This document shows, piece after piece, positions 1 through 8,830 of a stretch of 54,977 bases of DNA. Numbering within the stretch: position 1 is the stretch's first letter; each line of letters opens with the position of its first letter. The position numbers and the translations under genes are program-made. Under the pieces are notes generated by a model. It did not search any database and was not told where the DNA came from. It saw nothing but the letters and a program-made list of their open reading frames with translations. Source of the DNA: an uncultured OCS116 cluster bacterium (GTDB lineage: Bacteria; Pseudomonadota; Alphaproteobacteria; Rhizobiales; TMED25); the NCBI GenBank assembly GCA_902632055.1, contig CACPAS010000005.1, positions 1-54,977 of the forward strand. The letters are read 5' to 3'.

Positions 1-1197
1 AAAGCCAACTAATAACGGGATCCCCACCAATGACATCGCTCCCAAAGTGAATGCAATACTTACGACCTTAAGTTTCTTTCCTATGCCATCCATTTCACTT
101 ATTTTTGTATATCCAGTGGATGAATAAATTGCGCCAGCTGCAAAAAATAATGTTATTTTGCTCACGGCGTGTGCGACAAGATGCATAGAGGCAGCAATTA
201 TCGCTGAAGGGGTTAATATTAAAATTGCAATAACGACATAAGACAATTGACTGATTGTCGAGTAAGCAAGTAATTTTTTTAAATTATCTTGTTTTAATGC
301 AATTATTGAGGTTGTTATTATCGTAAATCCGCAGATATAAATCATAAGATCAACAGTGAATATACCGAGTAAGATATCAAGCCCGAAAGTATAAACCAAC
401 ACCTTAATAATTGAAAATACACCAACTTTTACGACGGCAACGGCGTGTAAGAGTGCTGATACCGGCGTAGGTGCAACCATAGCAGCTGGTAGCCATGCAT
501 GAAAAGGCATGACGGCAGCTTTTGAGATACCAAATATAAATAGAACTAATAATATCGAGATTGCGATATTGTTTACCTCTAGGTCAGATAGTGTTGTGGT
601 TAAGAGCCCACCTGATACAAAATCAAGATTACCGCTGAGAAAATATACATATCCTATTGCGGGTAGAAAGAAGCATAAAGAGGTGCCCAGTAATATAAGA
701 AGATATTTTCTACCTGATTGTTTTGATTGATCATCGCCTTTGTGCGTCACGAGGGGATAAGTTGATATGGTTAGTAATTCATAAAATATGAATAATGTTA
801 GTAGGTTGCTTGAGAGGGCCGCGCCGTTAGCACACCCTATAGCTATCGCAAAAAAAGAAAAGAAATTTCCAAGTCTTTCTTCATTATTGGTTAGCATGTA
901 CCCATATGAATATAAGGTAGCGACCAGCCATAGAGAATTGACCATGATTATGAACACAAAACTTATAGGTTCAAGACCTAATGAGATACCAATATTTGGA
1001 AAAATATCAAAAATATTAATGCTATAACTCAAAAAATCCGAATTTTGTTGTATTTTATACACACTCCATAATGCCAGAATAGGTCCCGACAAAAGGATTG
1101 GATAGCGCAACTGTTGAACTTCCCAAGTAGTTTTGATCAAAATCGACAGAAGTATTGGTATGAGTACCGGTAATAAATAGATGATTTGTTGGCTCAT
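1..1197 (-). CDS. Mrp/Mnh-type antiporter subunit D-like (NuoL/M/N family), C-terminus truncated at window edge
   Basis: Reverse-strand frame opens with ATG at 1195-1197 (MSQQIIYLLPVLIPILLSILIKTTWEVQQLRYPILLSGP...), overlaps the preceding stop as ATGA, contains PTPVSALLHAVAVVKVG typical of the ND2/4/5 family, and runs off the window without a stop. Confidence 0.85.
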   Translation of the reverse strand, partial: MSQQIIYLLPVLIPILLSILIKTTWEVQQLRYPILLSGPILALWSVYKIQQNSDFLSYSINIFDIFPNIGISLGLEPISFVFIIMVNSLWLVATLYSYGYMLTNNEERLGNFFSFFAIAIGCANGAALSSNLLTLFIFYELLTISTYPLVTHKGDDQSKQSGRKYLLILLGTSLCFFLPAIGYVYFLSGNLDFVSGGLLTTTLSDLEVNNIAISILLVLFIFGISKAAVMPFHAWLPAAMVAPTPVSALLHAVAVVKVGVFSIIKVLVYTFGLDILLGIFTVDLMIYICGFTIITTSIIALKQDNLKKLLAYSTISQLSYVVIAILILTPSAIIAASMHLVAHAVSKITLFFAAGAIYSSTGYTKISEMDGIGKKLKVVSIAFTLGAMSLVGIPLLVGF

Positions 1198-2702
1198 AAT
1201 TGTTCACCTAGGAGTACATTTTCTACTGCAATTTTTGCAAGATCACCGGTGAGCCTTGTATCAATCCCAAAATATATCGTAGCTATTGTCATCAAGACTG
1301 TTACAGCTATCATTTCAAATGGAATTTTATTCTCACTGACAATGCTACTAACGGGCGCATGAAACCAGATCAATTCAATAATCCTGCCAACGTAAATAAG
1401 TGCCAAAATGGAGCTCACAGCGAGTGCAAATACAACAACCCACCAGCCCTGTTCCAGAGATCCAAGAACAAGATACCATTTTGATATGAAACCAACAGTT
1501 CCCGGAACACCGATTAAACTTAATGAAGATATTGTGATACAAACAGCTACCATAGGCATTTTTTTACCAAGACCCGCAAGTTGATCTATATTTACTATTT
1601 TGGAGCTAAATACCAAACAACCTATTGCTAAAAATATTGCCGCTTTAATTATGGAATGATTAATTATGTGCACTGTGGAGCCAATGAGCCCATTATAATT
1701 TGCAATACCAATGCCAAGAGTAATGTATCCAATTTGCGCAACAGAGGAATAAGCAAATAATTTTTTTAGATTACTCTGGAATATTGCAATTACAGATGCT
1801 CCAAACATCGCAAGAACGGATAGCGAAAGTACAACAAAAATAAAGATTTGATTTGAGTAAACAAGGTCAAATCCATAAACAAGATATAGGTATTTAATCA
1901 AGAGATAAATAGCAACTTTTGTTGCTGTTGAGGCAAGGAATGCGGTACCGACGGACGGCGCAAAAGCGTATGCATTTGGTAGCCAAGCATGCAGGGGGAA
2001 TAATGCTATTTTGAGTGCTATACCAACGGTAATGAAAGCTAATGAAGCTAGCAACGGACGATAAAGCTCAACATCTCCGAGTTTTACGGAAATATCATAG
2101 AGATTCAGACTACCGGTTATAATGAAAATTAACCCTACTCCAATCACATACAGAGTCGCGCCAATTGTTCCAACTATTAGATACTGATAAGCCGCAAGAA
2201 GCCCTCTTCGATCGCCGCCCATCGAGATTATTACATAGGTTGCCAGAGATGATATTTCCAAGAAAACAAATGCATTAAATGCATCTCCTGTGGAGAGTAT
2301 GCCAATTAATCCTCCTAAACAAAGGAGATACATGGAGTAGAAAGTTGAGATTTTATTTTTCTTTAATTCATTACTTAAACTGGATTTCGCGTAAATCAAT
2401 ATCAGGAACGACATAATGGAAATTAGTGCTATCAATAGCGCATTAAATTCGTCGATCCTATATTCGATACCAACAGGAGGTTCCCAACCACCCATCGCAT
2501 AGGATATTGTTTCCATAGATCTCGCATCGAGATACAATATAATTGAGTAATACATTGTACCAAAGCCTGAGAGTAGCGCAATCAGCCAGTTCAAATGATT
2601 ATGCCTAATCAACATAATTAATATAGCGCCAATAATTGGAAGCATCGCTACTAAGGCTGGGGCGTGTTCATTCATCATTGAGCTCATTGTTGAATAGTTC
2701 AT
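1194..2702 (-). CDS. mnhD: Mrp/Mnh antiporter subunit D (NuoL/M/N family)
   Basis: 502 aa multi-TM; motifs FPLHAWLPNAYAFAPSVGTAFLASTATKVAIYL and SVAQIGYITLGIGIANYNGLIGSTVHIINHSIIKAAIFL; operon context. Confidence 0.9.
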   Translation of the reverse strand: MNYSTMSSMMNEHAPALVAMLPIIGAILIMLIRHNHLNWLIALLSGFGTMYYSIILYLDARSMETISYAMGGWEPPVGIEYRIDEFNALLIALISIMSFLILIYAKSSLSNELKKNKISTFYSMYLLCLGGLIGILSTGDAFNAFVFLEISSLATYVIISMGGDRRGLLAAYQYLIVGTIGATLYVIGVGLIFIITGSLNLYDISVKLGDVELYRPLLASLAFITVGIALKIALFPLHAWLPNAYAFAPSVGTAFLASTATKVAIYLLIKYLYLVYGFDLVYSNQIFIFVVLSLSVLAMFGASVIAIFQSNLKKLFAYSSVAQIGYITLGIGIANYNGLIGSTVHIINHSIIKAAIFLAIGCLVFSSKIVNIDQLAGLGKKMPMVAVCITISSLSLIGVPGTVGFISKWYLVLGSLEQGWWVVVFALAVSSILALIYVGRIIELIWFHAPVSSIVSENKIPFEMIAVTVLMTIATIYFGIDTRLTGDLAKIAVENVLLGEQL

Positions 2703-3039
2703 CTTCTTCTATTGTTTCAAACTCTTCATTGATCCTGATCACAAGAGATAATCCTAATGATAATGTTGCAATTCCTACAACGATGGCTGTAAGGATTAAT
2801 ACATGAGGAAAGGGGCTTGAATAAATAGTATATCCATCAGCGAGGATAGGGGCAGTCCCGCCAACAATTTTTCCGGGTGATATATACAGTATGTAGACAG
2901 ACGTTTGGAAAAGCGCCAAACCTACAAGTTTTTTTACCATGTTACCCTTTGACACGACAATAAACAGACCACTTATCATTAAAAATATAATGATGTAGTA
3001 ATTATATGACGTAATAAAATGATAAATCTCGAAACTCAT
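2668..3039 (-). CDS. mnhC: Mrp/Mnh antiporter subunit C (NuoK-like)
   Basis: 123 aa; KLVGLALFQTSVYILYIS...PFPHVLILTAIVVGIATLSLGLSLVIRI typical of MnhC/MrpC. Confidence 0.88.
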   Translation of the reverse strand: MSFEIYHFITSYNYYIIIFLMISGLFIVVSKGNMVKKLVGLALFQTSVYILYISPGKIVGGTAPILADGYTIYSSPFPHVLILTAIVVGIATLSLGLSLVIRINEEFETIEEDELFNNELNDE

Positions 3040-3455
3040 TTTTTACCTCGTCCAACGAATGCATAAAATATCGAGACCATGGAACCAATTACGGTGACAA
3101 ATACACCTAATTCAATTGCAATTATTCCTATGTGCTGGCCATGTTTTGGATAGTGTGCAAGTGCATCATAGTCTAGGAAGTTGTACCCTTTTGATAAACT
3201 TATCAAACCAGTTACCGTGAAAATTAGAACGCCGAGAGGCACCATAAAATTAAAAATCTTTTCCGGAAAATCTTTTTGCGCTTTTTTTACTCCAAAAATT
3301 ATTGTGTATAATATAACTCCAGCTGCAAAAATAACGCCTGCTTGAAAGCCGCCCCCCGGTCCAAAATCACCATGAAATTGAACATAAAATGCGAACAGGA
3401 TAATAAAAGGTAGAAAGATCTTTGATGATATCCGAAGCAGTAAGTCTAATCTCAT
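3036..3455 (-). CDS. mnhB: Mrp/Mnh antiporter subunit B (MnhB domain)
   Basis: 139 aa; FYVQFHGDFGPGGGFQAGVIFAAGVILY signature. Confidence 0.9.
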   Translation of the reverse strand: MRLDLLLRISSKIFLPFIILFAFYVQFHGDFGPGGGFQAGVIFAAGVILYTIIFGVKKAQKDFPEKIFNFMVPLGVLIFTVTGLISLSKGYNFLDYDALAHYPKHGQHIGIIAIELGVFVTVIGSMVSIFYAFVGRGKK

Positions 3456-3464
3456 AATATCTAC

Positions 3465-3971
3465 CTATACCTTATCTCTTTTGAGAATTGACAGAACGCC
3501 AATCGCCGCTGTAAAGACGACAATAACCTCACCAAGAGTATCAAACCCTCTGTAACTCGCTAAGACAGATGTTACAACATTTGGAACACCAGTCTCGTTA
3601 ATGGATCTTTCAAGATATTGAACTGAGATATGTGTGTGAATTGGAGTGTCTGCGGCACCAAACGGTGGTAAACCATACGTACCATATATCAGTAATCCAC
3701 CCACAACTAGGCAAATTATTAGAGGTAGAACTGATCTATATCTGGGTTTTTCTTCATTCATTTTTGTGTAATACAAAACTGTCAGCATGAGCACAGTTGA
3801 TATACCAGCTCCGACTGCGGCTTCTGTAAGCGCGACGTCTACAGCATCAAAAATAAGTAGTAATGTTGCCATCAGAAAACTGTATATTGTACTTAAAATA
3901 ACAACACTGAAGAGATTTCTTAGCCTTATGATACCAAGTGTTGTCAGAGCCATCAAAGAGAGTATAATCAT
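3465..3971 (-). CDS. DUF4040 / MbhD-MbhE-like antiporter subunit (corresponds to the MnhA C-terminal region)
   Basis: 168 aa; DAVDVALTEAAVGAGISTVLMLTVLYYT (DUF4040-type) and a C-terminal FDTLGEVIVVFTAAIGVLSIL module. Confidence 0.8.
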   Translation of the reverse strand: MIILSLMALTTLGIIRLRNLFSVVILSTIYSFLMATLLLIFDAVDVALTEAAVGAGISTVLMLTVLYYTKMNEEKPRYRSVLPLIICLVVGGLLIYGTYGLPPFGAADTPIHTHISVQYLERSINETGVPNVVTSVLASYRGFDTLGEVIVVFTAAIGVLSILKRDKV

Positions 3972-3985
3972 GTTGAGATAAATTT

Positions 3986-4306
3986 CTATTGATCTGACTC
4001 CTTATTAATTGCAATCGGTTTCAAATCGTCATGAATACACGCCCTCGCCAGTGCGTGTGTGGCTACTGAGGATATGTAAAATATAGCAAGTAGTATGACA
4101 ATTAATTTTAGTGAGACGATTGTGAAACCTGTGTTTATAATCAACCCTATAATAATAAGACTTGCACCCGCGGTCTCCATAACCGAAGCCGCATGCATTC
4201 TTGTGAAAACATCTGGCATCCGAATTAAACCAATAGCACCAATTAAGAGGAATAACGACCCAATTATAAGCATGAAGTTTGAGAAATATGAAAATACTAT
4301 ACCCAT
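3986..4306 (-). CDS. mnhG: Mrp/Mnh antiporter subunit G
   Basis: 106 aa; LIGAIGLIRMPDVFTRMHAASVMETAGASLIIIGL signature. Confidence 0.9.
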   Translation of the reverse strand: MGIVFSYFSNFMLIIGSLFLLIGAIGLIRMPDVFTRMHAASVMETAGASLIIIGLIINTGFTIVSLKLIVILLAIFYISSVATHALARACIHDDLKPIAINKESDQ

Positions 4307-4311
4307 TTCAT

Positions 4312-4590
4312 CTAATCCTCTTCACCGTGACTCAATGCTCCATATCGAAAGTATTTTAAAACTGCAAAAGTTCCTATTAAATTTAATAAAATATAAGCTA
4401 TTGCTATATCAAGAAAATCCGTCCTTCCTGAGTGATATCCATACATTACAAGAAATAATACAGTGGTTGTTCCGATAATATTAGCAGAGAGCAATCTGTC
4501 AAATAGTGTTGGGCCAATGAGGGCCCTGTATAGTGATGTTGCAAGCGTAATTGAGATGATGATAATTAGTAAACTAAACATCTTTATCAC
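4312..4590 (-). CDS. mnhF: Mrp/Mnh antiporter subunit F
   Basis: 92 aa; YRALIGPTLFDRLLSANIIGTTTVLFLVMYG; position between G and E. Confidence 0.87.
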   Translation of the reverse strand: MIKMFSLLIIIISITLATSLYRALIGPTLFDRLLSANIIGTTTVLFLVMYGYHSGRTDFLDIAIAYILLNLIGTFAVLKYFRYGALSHGEED

Positions 4591-5071
4591 CCATAAGTTT
4601 TTTGATTTTTTGATCCATCACTCCACTAAGAAGTGCTGATTTGGTCTCCTCTGAAATCGCGTGTATCTGTATTACTTTATCATTGTTATTTGTGAGCACT
4701 GAAATTGTGCCCGGGGTCATTGTTATCGAATTCGCGTATATATTGAAGCCCATTGTAGTCTTTTGGTTTGATTTTAATTTGAAATATTTAGGAGATATGT
4801 TCATTGGGAATCTCAGGATTAATTTTGATACAAATAAACTCGACAGTAAGATTTCTTTATAAAGCCATATCCAATATATTATCGCGCGAGGTAGTATCGC
4901 AATTGGCAGTGACTCATCATCTAGGATTTTTAATTTATATTGGTAAATCACTATCAATATAGAAATGAGTGCTCCAAGCGATAACAACAAAACCATGTTC
5001 TTTCCAGAGAGCAAATACCAAAATAAGAATAAAATTAGAAACTGGGCCAGGATAAGGATATATTTATTCAT
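4574..5071 (-). CDS. mnhE: Mrp/Mnh antiporter subunit E
   Basis: 165 aa; ANSITMTPGTISVLTNNNDKVIQIHAI resembles the MnhE signature NSITLTPGTLSV. Confidence 0.88.
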   Translation of the reverse strand: MNKYILILAQFLILFLFWYLLSGKNMVLLLSLGALISILIVIYQYKLKILDDESLPIAILPRAIIYWIWLYKEILLSSLFVSKLILRFPMNISPKYFKLKSNQKTTMGFNIYANSITMTPGTISVLTNNNDKVIQIHAISEETKSALLSGVMDQKIKKLMGDKDV

Positions 5072-5084
5072 GTCAAAAACTTAA

Positions 5085-5504
5085 CTATATTTCTCGGGTC
5101 GCATCACTTTTAATCCTCTCAATCATGGATAATAAACCATTTGAGCGTTGGGGAGATATATGACTTTCAAGACCAAACTTTTCAAATATATCAGCATGAT
5201 TAATATCCAAAATTTCATCAGGTTTTTTATTAGAATATAATGCAATTAATATTGCTATTAGACCTTTTACAATGAAAGCATCACTATCCCCAACAAATTT
5301 GATATATTTTTCATCTGGACCAAAATTTTCAACTGTAGAATAAAGCCAGACTTGGCTAACACAGCCGTTAACTTTTGTTTGAGCATTCTTTAGATCATCA
5401 GGAAAGCTATCAAGGCTCTGCCCGAGTTCGATAATATATTTATATTTGTCTTCCCAGTTGTCTAAGAATTCCATATTTTCAAGTATTTCTTCTATTTTTT
5501 CCAT
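5085..5504 (-). CDS. sufE: SufE family Fe-S assembly protein
   Basis: 139 aa; KYIIELGQSLDSFPDDLKNAQTKVNGCVSQVWL contains the conserved Cys region of SufE. Confidence 0.9.
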   Translation of the reverse strand: MEKIEEILENMEFLDNWEDKYKYIIELGQSLDSFPDDLKNAQTKVNGCVSQVWLYSTVENFGPDEKYIKFVGDSDAFIVKGLIAILIALYSNKKPDEILDINHADIFEKFGLESHISPQRSNGLLSMIERIKSDATREI

Positions 5505-5581
5505 AATTCATGAATAATATTTATATTTGAATTAGTATATATATATTTATAAAGTCATATTATACGAATTTTATTTTATTT

Positions 5582-5596
5582 TAACGTTCAACGTTA
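5582..5596. promoter_or_regulatory. Perfect 7-1-7 inverted repeat TAACGTT-C-AACGTTA, candidate operator
   Basis: Read directly in the sequence, 17 nt upstream of the ATG at 5614, in the sufE/ycgN-like divergent spacer. Confidence 0.4.
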
Positions 5597-5613
5597 GTTA
5601 TTAATATTAAATT

Positions 5614-6060
5614 ATGTTTTGGAAAGAGAAACAGTTACGTGATATGTCAGATGACGAGTGGGAGTCACTATGCGACAGATGTGGAAAATGCTGCACAATC
5701 AAATTACAAGATGAATTTAGTGGTCAGCTTTTTGACACATCGCTCGTTTGTAAGCTATTCGATAAAAAAAACTGTCAGTGCAAAAACTACTCCCAAAGGC
5801 ATAAATACGTGAACGACTGTATTAAGTTATCCGTAAATAACATCGACAAACTTAAATGGCTGCCTGATACATGCGCTTATAAGTTAGTTGCCGAAGGAAA
5901 GGATTTGTATAGTTGGCACCATTTGATGTCCGGAAATTACAACACAATACACGAGACAAAAAATACTGTTGTTACTGATGGCGCAAAAAGTGAAACAGAT
6001 ATAGAAAAAATAGATTATGAAGATTATATTACAAGAGAAATAATTGATTATGACAAATAA
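5614..6060 (+). CDS. YcgN/UPF0260-type cysteine cluster protein
   Basis: 148 aa; LCDRCGKCCTIKLQDE and CKLFDKKNCQCKNYSQRHKYVNDC, CxxCGKCC motif. Confidence 0.82.
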   Translation: MFWKEKQLRDMSDDEWESLCDRCGKCCTIKLQDEFSGQLFDTSLVCKLFDKKNCQCKNYSQRHKYVNDCIKLSVNNIDKLKWLPDTCAYKLVAEGKDLYSWHHLMSGNYNTIHETKNTVVTDGAKSETDIEKIDYEDYITREIIDYDK

Positions 6061-6457
6061 AGTAAAAAGATTATATTTCTACACAACCGCGACTCTACTT
6101 TCTGCATTGGCTGTAGGTCTTGTTTTAATTGCCCTTGAAGAGAATATCATATACTTCTACTCTCCGAGCCAGATTGATCAGTCAGCTGCAACTAACTTAG
6201 TTCGAGTTGGCGGCCTCGTCAAAAACGGATCGCTTAAAATGTACAATGATTTGGGAATAAAATTTATTATTGAGGATAATGTGGCTGAAGTATCTGTTAC
6301 ATATAATGGTATATTGCCGGATTTATTTAGAGAAGGGCAAGGTGTTATTGCTGAGGGGAAGTTTATTGATAACATATTTGTGGCAAATGAGATCGTTGCG
6401 AAGCATGATGAAAATTATATGCCGAAGGAAGTATATGAGGCACTTAAAAATAAATAG
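6050..6457 (+). CDS. ccmE: Cytochrome c maturation heme chaperone CcmE
   Basis: N-terminal TM, FRVGG-like LVRVGGLVKNGS, heme-binding HDENYMP motif; ORF opens at 6044 but ATG at 6050 is more likely. Confidence 0.93.
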   Translation: MTNKVKRLYFYTTATLLSALAVGLVLIALEENIIYFYSPSQIDQSAATNLVRVGGLVKNGSLKMYNDLGIKFIIEDNVAEVSVTYNGILPDLFREGQGVIAEGKFIDNIFVANEIVAKHDENYMPKEVYEALKNK

Positions 6458-6494
6458 TTTTTACTACAGTCAAACAAATACTCTAGGCTTTTAA

Positions 6495-8441
6495 ATGATA
6501 GCACTTACCGGAAACCTACTACTTTTATTTGCTTTACTATCATCGATTTCAACTTTAATTTTTGCGAAAACCCCAGCCATTAATGTTGATAAGAAGTACA
6601 AGTTCACTTGCCTTTTTGGTGTATTCCAATTTCTATTTATATTTTTTTCATACATCCTTCTCACATACGGTTTCATAATATCGGATTTCTCTCTAATAAC
6701 AGTATGGCAAAATTCTGAAATCCAAAAGCCACTCATATACAAAATAACTGGTGTATGGGGAAATCATGAAGGCTCAATGCTGCTTTGGCTTTTAATTTTG
6801 AGTGTTTTTCTATTTTTCATAATTAAATATGATAGAAGAATTCCCAGAAGTGTATTACTCAATACTATAGCGGTTCAAACATCAATTATATTTGCTTTTT
6901 TATTATTTATTATATTTACATCCAATCCATTTGCACTCCAACTGCCTGCCCCGATTGATGGTATCGGGCTGAATACACTTTTACAGGATCCCGGCCTTAT
7001 AATCCATCCACCAATGCTTTATGTGGGGTATGTTGGGTATTCAGTACTATTTTCATACTCAGTTGCGATAATGTTAGAAAATCCACAAACAGATAATTGG
7101 GCCAAATGGGTCGAAAAATGGGCATACATCTCTTGGACTGCATTAACGCTTGGAATTTGTATTGGCTCATGGTGGGCTTACTATGAACTTGGCTGGGGCG
7201 GTTGGTGGTTTTGGGATCCTGTCGAAAATGCATCATTGTTACCATGGATTACGGGGACAGCATTAATACATTCTCTTCACAATTATAAATCAACTGGCCA
7301 ACACAGAGACTGGACATTATTATTATCACTTTTATCATTCTCTTTCAGCCTGATGGGAACTTTTCTTGTAAGATCAGGCATATTAACATCCGTGCATTCA
7401 TTTGCCTCAGATCCTCAGCGAGGTCTTTGGATCTTAATTATAATGTCATTCTTTATCCTCTTCTCTCTTTTGATTTTTTTACGTAATCTGCAAAAGGAAA
7501 ATGAAAAAAAGGATTTCGTTTTTTTTAGCAGAGGGACGTTTATTCTTATAAATAATTACTTATTAATGGTATCTGTTGTTGTGATCTTTTTTGGGATGAT
7601 GTACCCACTTTTACTTGAAGCTTTAACGGAGGATCGCATTACTGTCGGTCCTAAATATTTTAATATTGTTATAGCTCCATTGGTGATTTTCATTGCATTC
7701 TTGATGCCCATTGCACCAAATCTCTCGTGGCAAGATAATTGGACACAGTATGCCCTAAAAAAATTAATGATATCCTTCGTAATTACAATATCCATTACCA
7801 TAGCGATCCAAATATTGATTTATGGAAATGCTTACACTTTTAATTTGCTGCTACTAGGTCTTGCAATTTGGATTATTATTGTTTCAATTATAGATTTATT
7901 GCCAAGAAATCTCTCAAATTTTAATTTAAGCTTTTCTGAGTTAAAAAGAAAAAACTTACCAATTATGGGATCAAGGATCGTGCATATGGCATTTGGTATG
8001 ATGATCTTTGGAATCATATATGCATCAGCTTTCAGTGAAAATAAAGATCTAAAAATGAATTTAGGTGATAAAATTCAAATTAATAAATTTGAGTTACAGT
8101 ATGATGGCTTTGGAACACATATTGGTGAGAATTATGATGATCTTCAGGTAAATTTTTCATTGATGAAAGATGATAAAAAAGTAGCTGATATGGCTCCAGC
8201 GAAGAGATTTTTTAGAAAGAGTGGAGATATAACAACCGAGGCTAGTATTCAAAAATATTATTTCGATCATATCTACATAACGGTTGGAGAGGTGCAGGAA
8301 CAATTTATATTTGTTTCTGTTTCGTATAAACCTTTTGTTCGATTTATATGGCTTGGTGGTTTTTTAATGGCCTTTGGTGTATCATTTAAGACTCTTTTTC
8401 GATCAAAAATAATAGGTATTACGGATGCTTCAGCAAATTAA
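6495..8441 (+). CDS. ccmF: Cytochrome c heme lyase CcmF
   Basis: 648 aa; WWD motif WGGWWFWDPVENASLLPW, VWGNHEGSMLLW, multi-TM. Confidence 0.97.
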   Translation: MIALTGNLLLLFALLSSISTLIFAKTPAINVDKKYKFTCLFGVFQFLFIFFSYILLTYGFIISDFSLITVWQNSEIQKPLIYKITGVWGNHEGSMLLWLLILSVFLFFIIKYDRRIPRSVLLNTIAVQTSIIFAFLLFIIFTSNPFALQLPAPIDGIGLNTLLQDPGLIIHPPMLYVGYVGYSVLFSYSVAIMLENPQTDNWAKWVEKWAYISWTALTLGICIGSWWAYYELGWGGWWFWDPVENASLLPWITGTALIHSLHNYKSTGQHRDWTLLLSLLSFSFSLMGTFLVRSGILTSVHSFASDPQRGLWILIIMSFFILFSLLIFLRNLQKENEKKDFVFFSRGTFILINNYLLMVSVVVIFFGMMYPLLLEALTEDRITVGPKYFNIVIAPLVIFIAFLMPIAPNLSWQDNWTQYALKKLMISFVITISITIAIQILIYGNAYTFNLLLLGLAIWIIIVSIIDLLPRNLSNFNLSFSELKRKNLPIMGSRIVHMAFGMMIFGIIYASAFSENKDLKMNLGDKIQINKFELQYDGFGTHIGENYDDLQVNFSLMKDDKKVADMAPAKRFFRKSGDITTEASIQKYYFDHIYITVGEVQEQFIFVSVSYKPFVRFIWLGGFLMAFGVSFKTLFRSKIIGITDASAN

Positions 8442-8814
8442 TTTTGTAAAAATATTTTTCTTTTCGTTTTTTATAGTCTTTTTATTTTCAGTGGGGTCAG
8501 CTTCAGAAAATGATCAGGAACGTATATCGGATGATATTATGAAAATCGCAGTTGAACTAAAATGCCTTGAATGTGAAGGGCAAAATGTGTACGAGTCGAA
8601 CTCAAATTTTTCTCAATCAATAAAGGCATATATCAGGGAAGAGCTTAAAAAAGGTAAAAATACAAAAGATATTATACATGACTTACATAAAAAATATGGT
8701 GATGAAATACTAATGACCCCGCCTGTGCAAGCGAATACCTATGCATTATGGATATTACCATTTTTTCTGCTGTCTTTTGGCTTCATCCTTTTGTTATTTA
8801 AATTAAAAAGATAA
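8425..8814 (+). CDS. ccmH: CcmH/CycL-type cytochrome c maturation protein
   Basis: 129 aa, signal peptide, LKCLECEGQNVYESNS (CxxC), KYGDEILMTPP, C-terminal TM; overlaps ccmF by 17 nt. Confidence 0.88.
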   Translation: MLQQINFVKIFFFSFFIVFLFSVGSASENDQERISDDIMKIAVELKCLECEGQNVYESNSNFSQSIKAYIREELKKGKNTKDIIHDLHKKYGDEILMTPPVQANTYALWILPFFLLSFGFILLLFKLKR

Positions 8815-8830
8815 TGCAGAATTGTAGTGC

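Noticed and set aside
509-1027. Plus-strand ORFs of 73 and 79 aa
   Set aside because: Antisense to the truncated Mrp D-like gene; no recognisable domain, and the minus frame is clearly coding.
4095-4478. 127-aa plus-strand ORF
   Set aside because: Antisense shadow of mnhG/mnhF; composition mirrors TM codons of the opposite strand.
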